A stretch of DNA of 64,000 bases from Brachionus manjavacas (Eukaryota > Rotifera > Eurotatoria > Ploima > Brachionidae). Shown here one piece after another: positions 35,538 through 44,718 of the stretch. The position numbers and the translations under genes were made by a program. Under the pieces are notes generated by a model, which saw only the letters and a list, made by a program, of their open reading frames with translations, did not search any database and was not told the DNA's origin. Position 1 is the stretch's first letter; each line of letters starts with the position of its first letter. The stretch covers positions 496,001 through 560,000 of the forward strand of contig JAHQIY010000021.1 of NCBI GenBank assembly GCA_019054805.1, in the 5' to 3' direction.

Positions 35538-36579
35538 AGAGCTAGTAACCGCATACGCTAAAGATGTTTTAAAAATAGACGCCATAGGCTTTACTAAGCC
35601 TGTAATTCCTAAGCAAGATTTACAAAACTACAGAGACTACTTAGCGGCTAAAAATTATAACGATATGCTATGGATGTACACCAGACAAGCATTAAGAGAA
35701 GACCCAACCCTTTTAATGGAAAACACCAATAGTGTAGTGGTATTAGGTTTTAATTATTTTAACGATACCGATAAAAACAACAAAGATTATAAAATTAGTG
35801 ACTACGCTAATCAACAACAAGATTACCACATTTGGGTAAAACAAGTAGTAGCCCAATTGGCCGAATATATAAATAGCTTTGGCAATACCAGTAGATATTT
35901 TGTAGACTCGGCTCCGGTATTAGAAAAAGTATTGGCTAAACAAACCAATATTGGGTGGCAAGGCAAACACACTTGCATTGTATCTAAAGACTTTGGTAGT
36001 TGGCTTTTTTTAAGCGTAATTTTAACTTCTGCCGATTTTACGCCAGATACTCCGCATAAAGATTACTGCGGTAAGTGCAACAAATGTATAGTGGCCTGCC
36101 CCACTAACGCCCTTACGCCTTATAGATTAGATGTAAAAAAGTGTTTATCTTACTTAACTATAGAGCATAAAAATAAGTTTCCTACAGATTTAATTAGCCA
36201 GTTAGATGATAAAGTTTTTGGGTGCGATGAATGCATTAAAAGCTGTTATTTTAATAAATATCAAAAACCTAGCAATAACTCAAATACTAATGTTAATAAT
36301 AACTTCCCTACAGATTTACAAACATTTTTGGCAATTTCGCCCCAAGAATTTAAAAAAGTATTTAAAAATACGCCACTGCAACGCACTGGTTATAACGCCT
36401 TGCTACGCAACTGCTTGCTAGCTTTAATTAATGCTATTCCTAAAATTAATTTAAATAATACCAGCATTGCAGTATTGCAAAACTTAAGCACACAACCGCA
36501 AGAAAGCGAAATAAAAGAATTAAGCATTAAAGCTTTACAAAAAGCTAACTTATGGCACAACCAACCAATACAAAGCTAA
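35527..36579 (+). CDS. queG: Epoxyqueuosine reductase
   Basis: This 350-residue cobalamin- and Fe-S-dependent enzyme reduces epoxyqueuosine to queuosine in tRNA, the last step of the pathway. Two ferredoxin-like cluster motifs are visible, 'CGKCNKCIVACP' (about 181-192) and 'CDECIKSC' (about 232-239). The catalytic 'RYFVDSAPVLEK' region lies upstream. The need for cobalamin implies B12 uptake or salvage somewhere in the genome. It overlaps tgt by 11 bases and ends 8 bases before the convergent lpxK, leaving no room for a terminator. Confidence 0.96.
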   Translation: MITKELVTAYAKDVLKIDAIGFTKPVIPKQDLQNYRDYLAAKNYNDMLWMYTRQALREDPTLLMENTNSVVVLGFNYFNDTDKNNKDYKISDYANQQQDYHIWVKQVVAQLAEYINSFGNTSRYFVDSAPVLEKVLAKQTNIGWQGKHTCIVSKDFGSWLFLSVILTSADFTPDTPHKDYCGKCNKCIVACPTNALTPYRLDVKKCLSYLTIEHKNKFPTDLISQLDDKVFGCDECIKSCYFNKYQKPSNNSNTNVNNNFPTDLQTFLAISPQEFKKVFKNTPLQRTGYNALLRNCLLALINAIPKINLNNTSIAVLQNLSTQPQESEIKELSIKALQKANLWHNQPIQS

Positions 36580-36587
36580 AGGTTATA

Positions 36588-37586
36588 CTAACTTGCTTTA
36601 ATGGTATTGACAATATGCAAAACTAAATCTGCCGGCTGTATAGTTTGCTTTACAACGGCAATATTACTAAACTGTGCGGTGTTTATTTTTACTAAATCTT
36701 TTTGTGTACAAATAAGTTGTAAATTTTGCTGGTTGGCTAAATTGGTTAGGTGGGTTAAATCTGCTTTGGTGTAGGCGTAATGGTCTGCATAAGTAACAAA
36801 CTTTACCACATTTAAGTTTAAACTATTAAGTGTGTTTAAAAATTTATTAGGAATAGCCAATCCACAAAAACCTAACACATTATAGTTAGTTATATTTGGG
36901 CTTATAACCCAACTAAAATTACTACTAAACACAGGTTTATTAGTTAAATTGTTTAAAGAGTTTTGTAAATTAATATTGGGGTTTCCTAAAACTAAAAAAG
37001 CATTGGCTTTTTTTAAACTAATGCTAAACAAATTACGCAAAGGCCCTGCTGGTAGTGGTAATTTGTTGCCAAATTTATATTGGCTATCTACCACTATTAA
37101 GTTAAAATCTTTATGTACGCTGTTGTTTTGCAGGCCGTCGTCCATAATAATAACATTGTAGTTATGTTGGTTGGCTAATTTAAAGCCTTGGCTCCAACTA
37201 TTGCACACTATAATATCGCAATGTTGGTTAATTAATAAGGCTTCGTCTCCTATTTGTTGTGCGGTGTAGCTATTGCAATTTTGTAATAATAAAGTTGCCT
37301 GCTTAAAACTAGATTTATAAGCTTTTTTAACCACTAATACTTTAAACCCTATATTTTGCAAACTATTAGCTAAATACATTACGGTTGGGGTTTTGCCTCC
37401 GCCACCAATGGTTAAGTTACCAACACAAATTACATAGGCTTGGCTTTTAGTTATAGGCTTAAATTTATATAGTATCCACCTAATTACAACTAATAAAAAC
37501 CAAAAAACACTAAAAGGCAATAACAACCAACTTAGTGGTTTATAGCTTTTGTTATACCAAATATTATTAGCTATTTTATGTAACAT
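36588..37586 (-). CDS. lpxK: Tetraacyldisaccharide 4'-kinase
   Basis: This 332-residue membrane-associated kinase phosphorylates the 4' position of the lipid A disaccharide. An N-terminal hydrophobic helix is followed by the Walker A 'GNLTIGGGGKTP' (about 57-68), then 'GDEALLI' and 'IIMDDGLQN' (catalytic Asp region), and 'LPAGPLR'. It is the last gene of the minus-strand dgt-msbA-waaA-lpxK operon, overlapping waaA by 16 bases. With waaA and msbA it shows that lipid A is made and exported. Confidence 0.96.
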   Translation of the reverse strand: MLHKIANNIWYNKSYKPLSWLLLPFSVFWFLLVVIRWILYKFKPITKSQAYVICVGNLTIGGGGKTPTVMYLANSLQNIGFKVLVVKKAYKSSFKQATLLLQNCNSYTAQQIGDEALLINQHCDIIVCNSWSQGFKLANQHNYNVIIMDDGLQNNSVHKDFNLIVVDSQYKFGNKLPLPAGPLRNLFSISLKKANAFLVLGNPNINLQNSLNNLTNKPVFSSNFSWVISPNITNYNVLGFCGLAIPNKFLNTLNSLNLNVVKFVTYADHYAYTKADLTHLTNLANQQNLQLICTQKDLVKINTAQFSNIAVVKQTIQPADLVLHIVNTIKAS

Positions 37587-38830
37587 GCAAGCTCGTTAAT
37601 AGTGTTTTGTAAAATATTATTAGTTTTAAAAAATTGCTTAGCATTATGTTTTAAAGTATTTTGCCAAGATACATTGTTAAGTAGTTTATTAGCAGTGCTA
37701 ATTAACTGCACAAAACTATTTACCATTATAATACAATTATGTTGTAAAGCTAAATTAGTTATATCGGCAAAATTATCCATATAGTTGCCAACAATAACAC
37801 AAGTGTTGGCGTGCAAAGGTTCTAGCAGATTGTGCCCACCTTTTTTATTAGGTAGCAAAGATTTACCAACATAAACTACACTGCTAATTTGGCAAATAGT
37901 ATTTACTAACCCCATACTATCTACAATTATTACGCCACTTAGCTTGTTGTTAGCCATAGCATTACTTAGTAAACAACAATTTACATTGTATTTGTTAGCA
38001 ATAGCTTGTTGTATGCTAGGGGCTCTGGTTATGTGGCGGGGTATAATAATAATATTAGTATGCGTTAGTATATTAGATTGTTGTAAGTGTTTAATTATTT
38101 CTTCTTCTTCGTTAAAATGAGTACTTAACAAAGTAAAAGTATTTTTATGTAATAGTTTAGTTTGCAAAAAATTTAATAACTTGTTATTTACCCCATTGTT
38201 TAAGTTGGTGTATTTTAAGTTACCTATATGCAAAACTTTAGTAAATGATGTTAGGGTTTTATATTTGTTGGCATCTAAACTACTGCCGGCTAAAATTAGG
38301 TTAAAGTGCTTAAGAATATAACCTGTAATGTTTTTAATTTTACTATAACGCTTAAAGCTAGTGTTAGACATTCTGGCGTTAAGCAAAATTAAATTTGCAT
38401 TATGTTTTTTTATTTGTTTAAAAAAATTAATAAAAAAGTCTTGTTCTAGCCATAAAACCGTGGTTGGATTAAAGGCTTTAACAAAACGTTTAGCTATTAT
38501 TGGTAAATCGTAAGGTAAAAAGCAAACAAAAACGTTGGTTAATTTACCATATAAATTATTAGCTTGCATAAAGCCTTGTAGTGTATTGGTAGATATTACA
38601 ATATTGTTTTTTAAGTGCAAAGTATTAATTAAAGCATTGGCAGAAAAAACCTCGCCCACACTGGCACCATGCACCCAAATAGTGCTATTATTGTTATTAA
38701 ATTTATATTTTTTAAAAAATATTTTTTGCTTAATAATTTTATTATTAGTAATAAAACCAAACACTAGCAGTGTAGTTACAGCTATAACGTATAAAAAATT
38801 ATATATTATACTAAAGCTTGCTATCATCAT
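37571..38830 (-). CDS. waaA: 3-deoxy-D-manno-octulosonic acid transferase (Kdo transferase)
   Basis: The protein has about 419 residues from the ATG at 38830. A longer start at 38869 (432 residues) would overlap msbA by 59 bases and is less likely, since a hydrophobic anchor follows the internal ATG-ATG directly. It is a GT-B enzyme (GT30) adding Kdo to lipid A precursor. Signatures are 'WVHGASVGEV', 'NIVISTNTLQG', 'IIIPRH' and the C-terminal 'PNKKGGHNLLEPLHANTCVIVG'. It overlaps the end of msbA (by 20 bases) and the start of lpxK. Confidence 0.95.
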   Translation of the reverse strand: MMIASFSIIYNFLYVIAVTTLLVFGFITNNKIIKQKIFFKKYKFNNNNSTIWVHGASVGEVFSANALINTLHLKNNIVISTNTLQGFMQANNLYGKLTNVFVCFLPYDLPIIAKRFVKAFNPTTVLWLEQDFFINFFKQIKKHNANLILLNARMSNTSFKRYSKIKNITGYILKHFNLILAGSSLDANKYKTLTSFTKVLHIGNLKYTNLNNGVNNKLLNFLQTKLLHKNTFTLLSTHFNEEEEIIKHLQQSNILTHTNIIIIPRHITRAPSIQQAIANKYNVNCCLLSNAMANNKLSGVIIVDSMGLVNTICQISSVVYVGKSLLPNKKGGHNLLEPLHANTCVIVGNYMDNFADITNLALQHNCIIMVNSFVQLISTANKLLNNVSWQNTLKHNAKQFFKTNNILQNTINELACYIK

Positions 38831-40613
38831 GGTCTTTAAACTGTAAGTCGTACAAATATTTATAGGCACCTTTTTTGTTTAGTAGTTGAGTATGGCTACC
38901 TTGTTCTACTATATCGCCGTTTTCTACCACACAAATAACATCGCTATTAATAATAGTAGATAACCTGTGTGCTATTACTACAGAAGTTTTGTTTTGGCTT
39001 AGTTTTTCTAAAGCTTGTTGAATATGTTGCTCTGATTCACTATCTAAAGCACTAGTGGCTTCATCTAGCAATAAAATTGGTGCATTTTTTAACAATGCTC
39101 TGGCAATAGAAACACGTTGTTTTTGACCGCCAGAAAGTCTTATTCCTCTAGAACCTACCTGTGTTTGAAACTGGTTTTCGGTTGCCATAATAAAATCGTA
39201 ACAATAGGCGTTTTTAGCTGCTTCTATAACTTGTTGTTCGGTTGCATTGGGCGAACCATACTTAATATTGTTAAAAATAGTATCATCAAACAACACTACA
39301 TCTTGCCCCACAAACGAAACGGCATTACGTAAAGAATTAAAAGATAAATCTTTAATGTTGTGTCCGCCAATAGTAATTTCACCTTTTTGTGGATCATAAA
39401 ATCTAGAAATTAAAGCCACCAATGTACTTTTACCCCCACCAGACTTACCAACCAAAGCTAGCTTTTTTTTAGCTGGAATTTGTAAGTTAAAGTTTTTAAA
39501 TACTGGGTTTTTATCGTAACTAAAGGTTATATTTTTAAACTCTATTTGCGAATTTTCTACAGTAAAATCAATATTTTTAGCATTTTTGGCTTCTACTATG
39601 GTAGGTTTTTGGTCTAAGTATAGGTAGTATCTGGTAATGGCTAAAAAGCCCATTTTAACTTTTATATGAATTTCAGACAATCTTTTAATTGGTTGGTAAA
39701 TAATTATTAAAGATGCAATAAAAACCACTAAATTACCCGCATCTTTACCAGAATTAATAACCGAATAACCGCCGTAAAACACTAAGCCTGCAATTAAAAA
39801 ACCTATGCCTATTTCCATAGAAGCAGGTAAAATAGTAGAAATAGTTTTTATTCTAAAAGCTGCTTTACGTAATTGGCGTAATGTACCGTGTACTTTCTTT
39901 TTTTCAAAAGCTTGCGTGTTGTAAGATTTTATTTCTTTAACATTGTTTAACGTTTGTTCAAAAGATACCATTAAATCAGCATTATGGTTATTACTACTAC
40001 CTACATATTTTTTTACTTTTTGGTTAACTGTACGCATTGGTATAATTACTAAAAAAATTACTGCCAATAAAATTAAGGCATAGTAAGGTTCTTGGTACAT
40101 CATATAACTAAACAAAGCTAAAAATGTAAAAAAATCTTTGCCTATATTAATGGGTATTTCGCTGGCTAGGGTGTTCATACTATTAATCTCGTTAACCATA
40201 ACCGAAATTAAACTACCAGGAGAGTTTTTATTAAAAAACTTCATATCTTGAGCCAAAAAGCCATCAAATAAATTTATGCGGGCTTTATGAATAATTTTTA
40301 TACTAGCAGTAGCCAACAACGTGGTATATATGTACTGGCTAATAGCCATAGTAACGGTTATACCAGCTAAAAACAAACTAACTTTATAAACCGTTGCCAT
40401 ATCTTTTAGGCCAAAAACTCCGTTTACCATGGGTTTTAACATTGCTAATCTACCAGCAGTAGATGCCGAAAAAATTGCCATAAAAACCATAGCTATAACT
40501 ATAAAATACCAATGTGGTTTAATAAATTCTTTAGAAAACCTTTTAAAAGTTTTCATTCCGGCTCTTAGGTCGGCCTCTGGCATTTTTAATAATTTTGCAA
40601 ATAAAGCATACAT
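38811..40613 (-). CDS. msbA: Lipid A export ABC transporter MsbA
   Basis: This 600-residue half-transporter joins a six-helix membrane domain (about 30-330) to an ATPase domain (about 355-590). The ATPase has Walker A 'GKSGGGKSTL', the Q-loop 'FVGQDVVLF', the signature 'LSGGQKQRVSIARAL', Walker B 'ILLLDEATSALD' and the H-loop 'IAHRLSTI'. Its position between dgt and the Kdo transferase and lipid A kinase supports MsbA (core-lipid A flipping) over a general drug exporter. It is separated from dgt by 3 bases. Confidence 0.93.
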   Translation of the reverse strand: MYALFAKLLKMPEADLRAGMKTFKRFSKEFIKPHWYFIVIAMVFMAIFSASTAGRLAMLKPMVNGVFGLKDMATVYKVSLFLAGITVTMAISQYIYTTLLATASIKIIHKARINLFDGFLAQDMKFFNKNSPGSLISVMVNEINSMNTLASEIPINIGKDFFTFLALFSYMMYQEPYYALILLAVIFLVIIPMRTVNQKVKKYVGSSNNHNADLMVSFEQTLNNVKEIKSYNTQAFEKKKVHGTLRQLRKAAFRIKTISTILPASMEIGIGFLIAGLVFYGGYSVINSGKDAGNLVVFIASLIIIYQPIKRLSEIHIKVKMGFLAITRYYLYLDQKPTIVEAKNAKNIDFTVENSQIEFKNITFSYDKNPVFKNFNLQIPAKKKLALVGKSGGGKSTLVALISRFYDPQKGEITIGGHNIKDLSFNSLRNAVSFVGQDVVLFDDTIFNNIKYGSPNATEQQVIEAAKNAYCYDFIMATENQFQTQVGSRGIRLSGGQKQRVSIARALLKNAPILLLDEATSALDSESEQHIQQALEKLSQNKTSVVIAHRLSTIINSDVICVVENGDIVEQGSHTQLLNKKGAYKYLYDLQFKDHDDSKL

Positions 40614-40616
40614 GTA

Positions 40617-42065
40617 TTATAAACCTTTTAAAATTTTGTTAAAGTTAAATATATTTCTATCTGTAAAGTCAGAAACTATATCGTTAATTAATAAAAACTT
40701 ATTGTACAAGCTTAGTTTAGAGCCTTCGCCTAGCAGTTCTTTAGCGTTTTCTAAAATAAAGTTTTTATTTAAGTAATTTAACAGTAGTCTGCTTAATGTA
40801 CTGTTGGGGTGCAGTATTAAATGGGTTAAATCTTGCATTACTTGGTTAATAACGGCAATACCAGAAATCTCTGCATTAATTTTATGGTGCGAAGTAAAAA
40901 TTTTTTCTCTAGCTATTTTTTTGCACTTAGCAATATCTTCTTTAAATTCAGTTAGTGCTAGTAAATCGTTATTTAATGCGCCTTGTAGCAATAAATCGCC
41001 GTGGGCTATAAATTCTTGCGATACCGCATTAATTAAATTACTAACGGCTTTGCCACGTAAAAACTCAACTTTTTTTCTACTATCTAGGGCGTTGTAAAAA
41101 CTTTCTTTACGCAAGGCGTTTATGCGTTCTTCTTTACTGCCGTTGTACTTAGAATATCTACGCACTATAGGAATAAGCAATTCTTCAACCTCTGCTAATG
41201 TTAGCAAGCCTACAAAAAAAGCGTCTTCTAGGTCTGCAATGCAGTAGCAAATATCGTCGGCGGCTTCGGTTAAAAAAGCTAGCGGATGCCTTGTATACAT
41301 TAAATAAGTGCTACTAATATTGGTTAAACCTAAGCTGGTTGCTATGGTTTGTAGGTGGGGTTCTTCGTTTAATAAAACTCCAGTTTTTTTGTGCCCTATT
41401 AAACATTGCTGTGTGCTTTGTTGCTTTATGCTGTTGCTTAAGTTATTATAACTTTGTGCAATATTTTGAACCGAAGCATACCCACGTGGATATTTTAAAA
41501 ACGCACCTAAAGTGGCGTAAGTTAATCTTAAACCGCCTTGGTTACGCCAACCGGCTAAGTTGGTTATTACTCTAAAGCCTTGGCTATTACCATCAAAACT
41601 GCATAAATTTTGTTTTTCTTGCAGGCTTAATTGGTTAGGGTTTAAACCTGCAGGCGAATTAGCAAATAAATTAGTATAATAATCGCTAATAGCGTATTCG
41701 CCTAAATGCCCAAACGGTGGGTTGCCAATATCATGAGCCAAAGCTGCTGCTTGCACTATATAGCCAAAATCGTGTTCGGTAATATTATTTTTGCTTAATT
41801 CGGGGTTTTTGCTTAATACGTACTGCCCCACGTTATACCCTAAAGATCGTGCTACCGAAGAAACCTCTAACGAGTGTGTTAATCTGGTACGCACAAAATC
41901 GCTTTTAGATAGTGGATGTACTTGAGTTTTGTCTTGTAGCTTTCTAAAATGTGCACTGTAAATAAGCCTATCTACATCTACCAAAAAAGGACTACGGTTA
42001 TCGTCTGTGTTTTGGGTGTTATCTATGCCTAAGCGTTTGCTACAAAGTAAGTTAAACCAATTCAT
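40617..42065 (-). CDS. dgt: dGTP triphosphohydrolase
   Basis: This 482-residue HD-domain enzyme hydrolyses dGTP (or dNTPs) to deoxynucleoside and triphosphate. The N-terminal 'RSPFLVDVDRLIYSAHFRKLQDKTQV' and 'TRLTHSLEVSSVARSLG' supply the first His. 'AALAHDIGNPPFGHLGE' gives the central His-Asp pair, and 'TEAADDICYCIADLEDA' gives the last Asp. The length suits the long dGTPase type. It is the first gene of the LPS operon and divergent from rnhB. Its link to LPS genes is probably only transcriptional. Confidence 0.95.
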   Translation of the reverse strand: MNWFNLLCSKRLGIDNTQNTDDNRSPFLVDVDRLIYSAHFRKLQDKTQVHPLSKSDFVRTRLTHSLEVSSVARSLGYNVGQYVLSKNPELSKNNITEHDFGYIVQAAALAHDIGNPPFGHLGEYAISDYYTNLFANSPAGLNPNQLSLQEKQNLCSFDGNSQGFRVITNLAGWRNQGGLRLTYATLGAFLKYPRGYASVQNIAQSYNNLSNSIKQQSTQQCLIGHKKTGVLLNEEPHLQTIATSLGLTNISSTYLMYTRHPLAFLTEAADDICYCIADLEDAFFVGLLTLAEVEELLIPIVRRYSKYNGSKEERINALRKESFYNALDSRKKVEFLRGKAVSNLINAVSQEFIAHGDLLLQGALNNDLLALTEFKEDIAKCKKIAREKIFTSHHKINAEISGIAVINQVMQDLTHLILHPNSTLSRLLLNYLNKNFILENAKELLGEGSKLSLYNKFLLINDIVSDFTDRNIFNFNKILKGL

Positions 42066-42148
42066 ATTATTTTTTTACAAATATGTTATTATATAGTACT
42101 TATACTACATATGGTATTATAGCATAGATATTACAACTAGGCAATTAA

Positions 42149-42835
42149 ATGATAATAAACACATTAACACAAACAATACAAAATAACATTTTGCAACAAC
42201 ACAATGCCAATATATTTATAGGGGTAGATGAAGTAGGCCGAGGGTGCCTAGCAGGCCCAGTAGTAGCCTGTGCTTTGTATTTGCCTAAACATATTATGCA
42301 ACAAAGTTGGGTTAATGATATTGCAGACTCTAAAACCATTAGTGCAAGCAAACGCCAATATTTATACCACAAACTAACCACACATAGTTGGTATGCAGTG
42401 GCTATGGTTAATAGTGCAACTATAGATAAAATAAATATTTTGCAATCGGCCTTATTAGCTATGTACAACGCTTGTAATTTATTGTTAAAACAACACACAC
42501 AACTACAAAGCAAATATATTTGCACCCTAGATGGCAACAAAGATTTTAATTACTTAAAACCACAGTATCAATTATATAAAAAAATTAATAGTTGTTGCTT
42601 AATAAAAGGCGACCAAAAAAGCGTTAGCATTGCTGGGGCTTCGGTTGTGGCAAAATATACCAGAGACCACTTAATGCAAAATTTAAGTAAAATACCAATT
42701 TACCAACCATATGGTTTTGCACAACATGTGGGTTATGCAACCAAGCAACATTTACAAGCAATAAATCAATATGGCTTAACGTGTTATCATAGATTAAGCT
42801 TTAAGCCTATTAGTACCCGTTTACTTAAAACTTAG
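42149..42835 (+). CDS. rnhB: Ribonuclease HII
   Basis: This 228-residue enzyme cuts RNA in RNA-DNA hybrids and single ribonucleotides in DNA. The active-site start 'IGVDEVGRGCLAGPVVA' has D27 and E28. 'DSKTISASKR' and 'GDQKSVSIAGASVVAKYTRD' follow, giving the DEDD set. It is slightly longer than average because of a short N-terminal extension. The last 11 bases overlap the end of the convergent sspB gene. Confidence 0.96.
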   Translation: MIINTLTQTIQNNILQQHNANIFIGVDEVGRGCLAGPVVACALYLPKHIMQQSWVNDIADSKTISASKRQYLYHKLTTHSWYAVAMVNSATIDKINILQSALLAMYNACNLLLKQHTQLQSKYICTLDGNKDFNYLKPQYQLYKKINSCCLIKGDQKSVSIAGASVVAKYTRDHLMQNLSKIPIYQPYGFAQHVGYATKQHLQAINQYGLTCYHRLSFKPISTRLLKT

Positions 42836-43385
42836 GAAACTCTATAACATTAGCCGAATCTTTTTGTGTTTTTTTAGATTTACTAGCACTTTTACCTTTG
42901 CTTTTAGGCTTAGTTTTATTGGTGGTAATGCTTACTATTTCTTCTTCTTGCAGGTTATAGTTAGGGTTTAATTCAGGGTTAGAAGAAATTTTAAAAAATA
43001 TATCGTCTTCTACACTGTGGTTTTCTTCTAAAATAAAGTGTTTAACATCTAAATTAAGCCCTATTGCAGGATTATAAAAACTATTAATGGCAGACCACGG
43101 AATAAACATGGCACTAGGCTTGCCACCAAACATTAAAGTAATACCAAAGCCAATTTCGTTAACATATACGTTACTGTATTGATTTTGTATAACTATGGTA
43201 ATTTGTTTAGGATATTGCTGTAATAATGCGGGCTCTATAACCACAAACTTATGGTTAGTGTTAAAATTAATGTAAAAATGATGATTATTAACCAAGCCTT
43301 TACTGGCAAGGATTTCTATGCTTTTTTTTATAACATCTAAAAAAGCGTTGTTTAGCCAGTTTTTAAAATCAAAAGGGTCTTTCAT
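42825..43385 (-). CDS. sspB: SspB-like ClpXP adaptor
   Basis: This 186-residue protein matches the alphaproteobacterial SspB core: 'LVNNHHFYINFNTNHK', 'YPKQITIVIQNQYSNVYVNEIGFGITLMFGGKPSAMFIPWSAINSFYNP' (given here only as the segment at about 60-108), and 'IGLNLDV'. SspB grips ssrA-tagged proteins and delivers them to ClpXP. A charged, Lys/Ser-rich linker (about 150-178) leads to a short hydrophobic tail V-I-E-F-P-K-F, where the ClpX-binding tail should be. It lies directly downstream of the tmRNA gene on the same strand, so tag and adaptor are neighbours. Confidence 0.9.
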   Translation of the reverse strand: MKDPFDFKNWLNNAFLDVIKKSIEILASKGLVNNHHFYINFNTNHKFVVIEPALLQQYPKQITIVIQNQYSNVYVNEIGFGITLMFGGKPSAMFIPWSAINSFYNPAIGLNLDVKHFILEENHSVEDDIFFKISSNPELNPNYNLQEEEIVSITTNKTKPKSKGKSASKSKKTQKDSANVIEFPKF

Positions 43386-43420
43386 AATTATAAGTAACAG
43401 TATATTGCTATAAAGGTAAG

Positions 43421-43670
43421 TGGAGGTTTCTGTTGAAAGGCACCTCCAAGCCCCTAGCTAAAGCGCGATTACGCAGCTAAAGCCACTTGCCTATTATCGT
43501 TGGCGTTTAAAAAATTAACCCGATAACGGTGGTATTATGCCGTAGAAAAACTTATTTTTTGCACAGCGTCGAATCTAGCTTACCCCCATTATAAAAACTT
43601 ATTTATAACAAGCTTTTATGGTGGAGGTACTGGGCTCTGCCTCCCAGGTCCGCAATGGTAATTATATAAG
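43421..43670 (-). ncRNA. ssrA: tmRNA, circularly permuted two-piece form
   Basis: Read on the minus strand, the acceptor piece comes first and ends in ...TACCTCC-A-CCA (mature 3' end at 43619). After a 31-base spacer the coding piece starts with GGGGGTA at 43587 and continues into the conserved GATTCGACG. GGGGGTA pairs with TACCTCC over seven bases with one G-U. The tag frame at 43504-43469 reads A-N-D-N-R-Q-V-A-L-A-A then TAA. A closing TGGAGGT/ACCTCCA hairpin lies at 43421-43448. Permuted tmRNA with the 3' half first is typical of alphaproteobacteria. The 5' end near 43670 is an estimate. Confidence 0.96.
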
Positions 43671-43836
43671 CGTTTATTCTAATAGCCTATAATAAATTAT
43701 AAGCAACTATAAGTTAGCATATTTTTTAAGCTTTATCAACACAAAACACGCTAAGCACAATAAATATTTTGCTATGTGTAAAAAATAATTTATAATGTAG
43801 TTATAAGTAAAATTAAAAAGCAATGTATTAAAATTT

Positions 43837-44718
43837 ATGTGTAGCCAAATTAACAAACCAACAAACCAGCAATTAAACAATATTTTGCAACAACAGTTTA
43901 CTGTTTTAGATAAAGGCTTTGTTAGAGTTATAGACTACATGGGAGACGACGCAGCAATTGTGCAAGCCGCCAGAGTTTCTTACGGTAAAGGCACAAAAAC
44001 AGTTAACGATGACACCGCTTTAATTAGATACTTACTAAAACACAAGCACACCAGCCCTTTTGAAATGTGCGAAATAAAATTACACATTAAGTGCCCAATT
44101 TTTATTGCCAGACAATGGCTAAGACACCGCACCGCCAATGTTAACGAATATTCGGCAAGATACTCTGAAATGCCTTACGAATACTACACGCCTAACCCAC
44201 AACAAGTGCAACCGCAATCTAGCAGTAATAAACAAGGCAGAGAAAACCACTTTACAGAAGAAACCACTAATAATATTATTAACCAAATTACCCAAACCAG
44301 CGAAAATGCGTTTGCGGTTTACAAAGATTTACTTAATCCGTTAGAAGACAATAAAGGCCTAGCTAAAGAAATTGCCAGAACCGTACTACCAGTTAACTTT
44401 TATACCGAATTTTACTGGAAAATAGACCTGCACAACTTATTACATTTTTTATTTTTGCGTAGCCATAACCATGCGCAGTACGAAATTAGAGAATACGCCA
44501 ACTGCATTTTAAATATTGTTAAAATATGGGTGCCTATTACCTACCAAGCTTTTTTAGATTACACTGTAAATTCTAAAAGTTTTTCTGGTAACGAGCTTAA
44601 AATTTTACAAGCAATAATTAACAACAACGCCCTGCAATCTATAAATCCACAAAACTACGGCTTATCTGCACGAGAATATAAAGAATTTACCAACAAACTA
44701 AATATTAATGAAAACTAA
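43837..44718 (+). CDS. thyX: FAD-dependent thymidylate synthase
   Basis: This 293-residue enzyme makes dTMP from dUMP using methylenetetrahydrofolate, FAD and NADPH. The ThyX motif R96-H-R-x7-S106 is complete, followed by A-R-Y. 'RTVLPVNFYTEFYWKIDLHNLLHFLFLR' (about 185-212) matches the family core. An upstream 'TSPFEMCEIKLHIKCPIFIARQW' leads into the motif. It starts about 165 bases from the divergent tmRNA gene and overlaps rnj by 11 bases, so the two are translationally coupled. Confidence 0.97.
   Translation: MCSQINKPTNQQLNNILQQQFTVLDKGFVRVIDYMGDDAAIVQAARVSYGKGTKTVNDDTALIRYLLKHKHTSPFEMCEIKLHIKCPIFIARQWLRHRTANVNEYSARYSEMPYEYYTPNPQQVQPQSSSNKQGRENHFTEETTNNIINQITQTSENAFAVYKDLLNPLEDNKGLAKEIARTVLPVNFYTEFYWKIDLHNLLHFLFLRSHNHAQYEIREYANCILNIVKIWVPITYQAFLDYTVNSKSFSGNELKILQAIINNNALQSINPQNYGLSAREYKEFTNKLNINEN

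Noticed and set aside
38831-38869. Longer N-terminus for waaA from an upstream ATG
   Set aside because: It would add 13 polar residues before the hydrophobic anchor and extend the overlap with msbA to 59 bases. The ATG-ATG at 38830 is more plausible.
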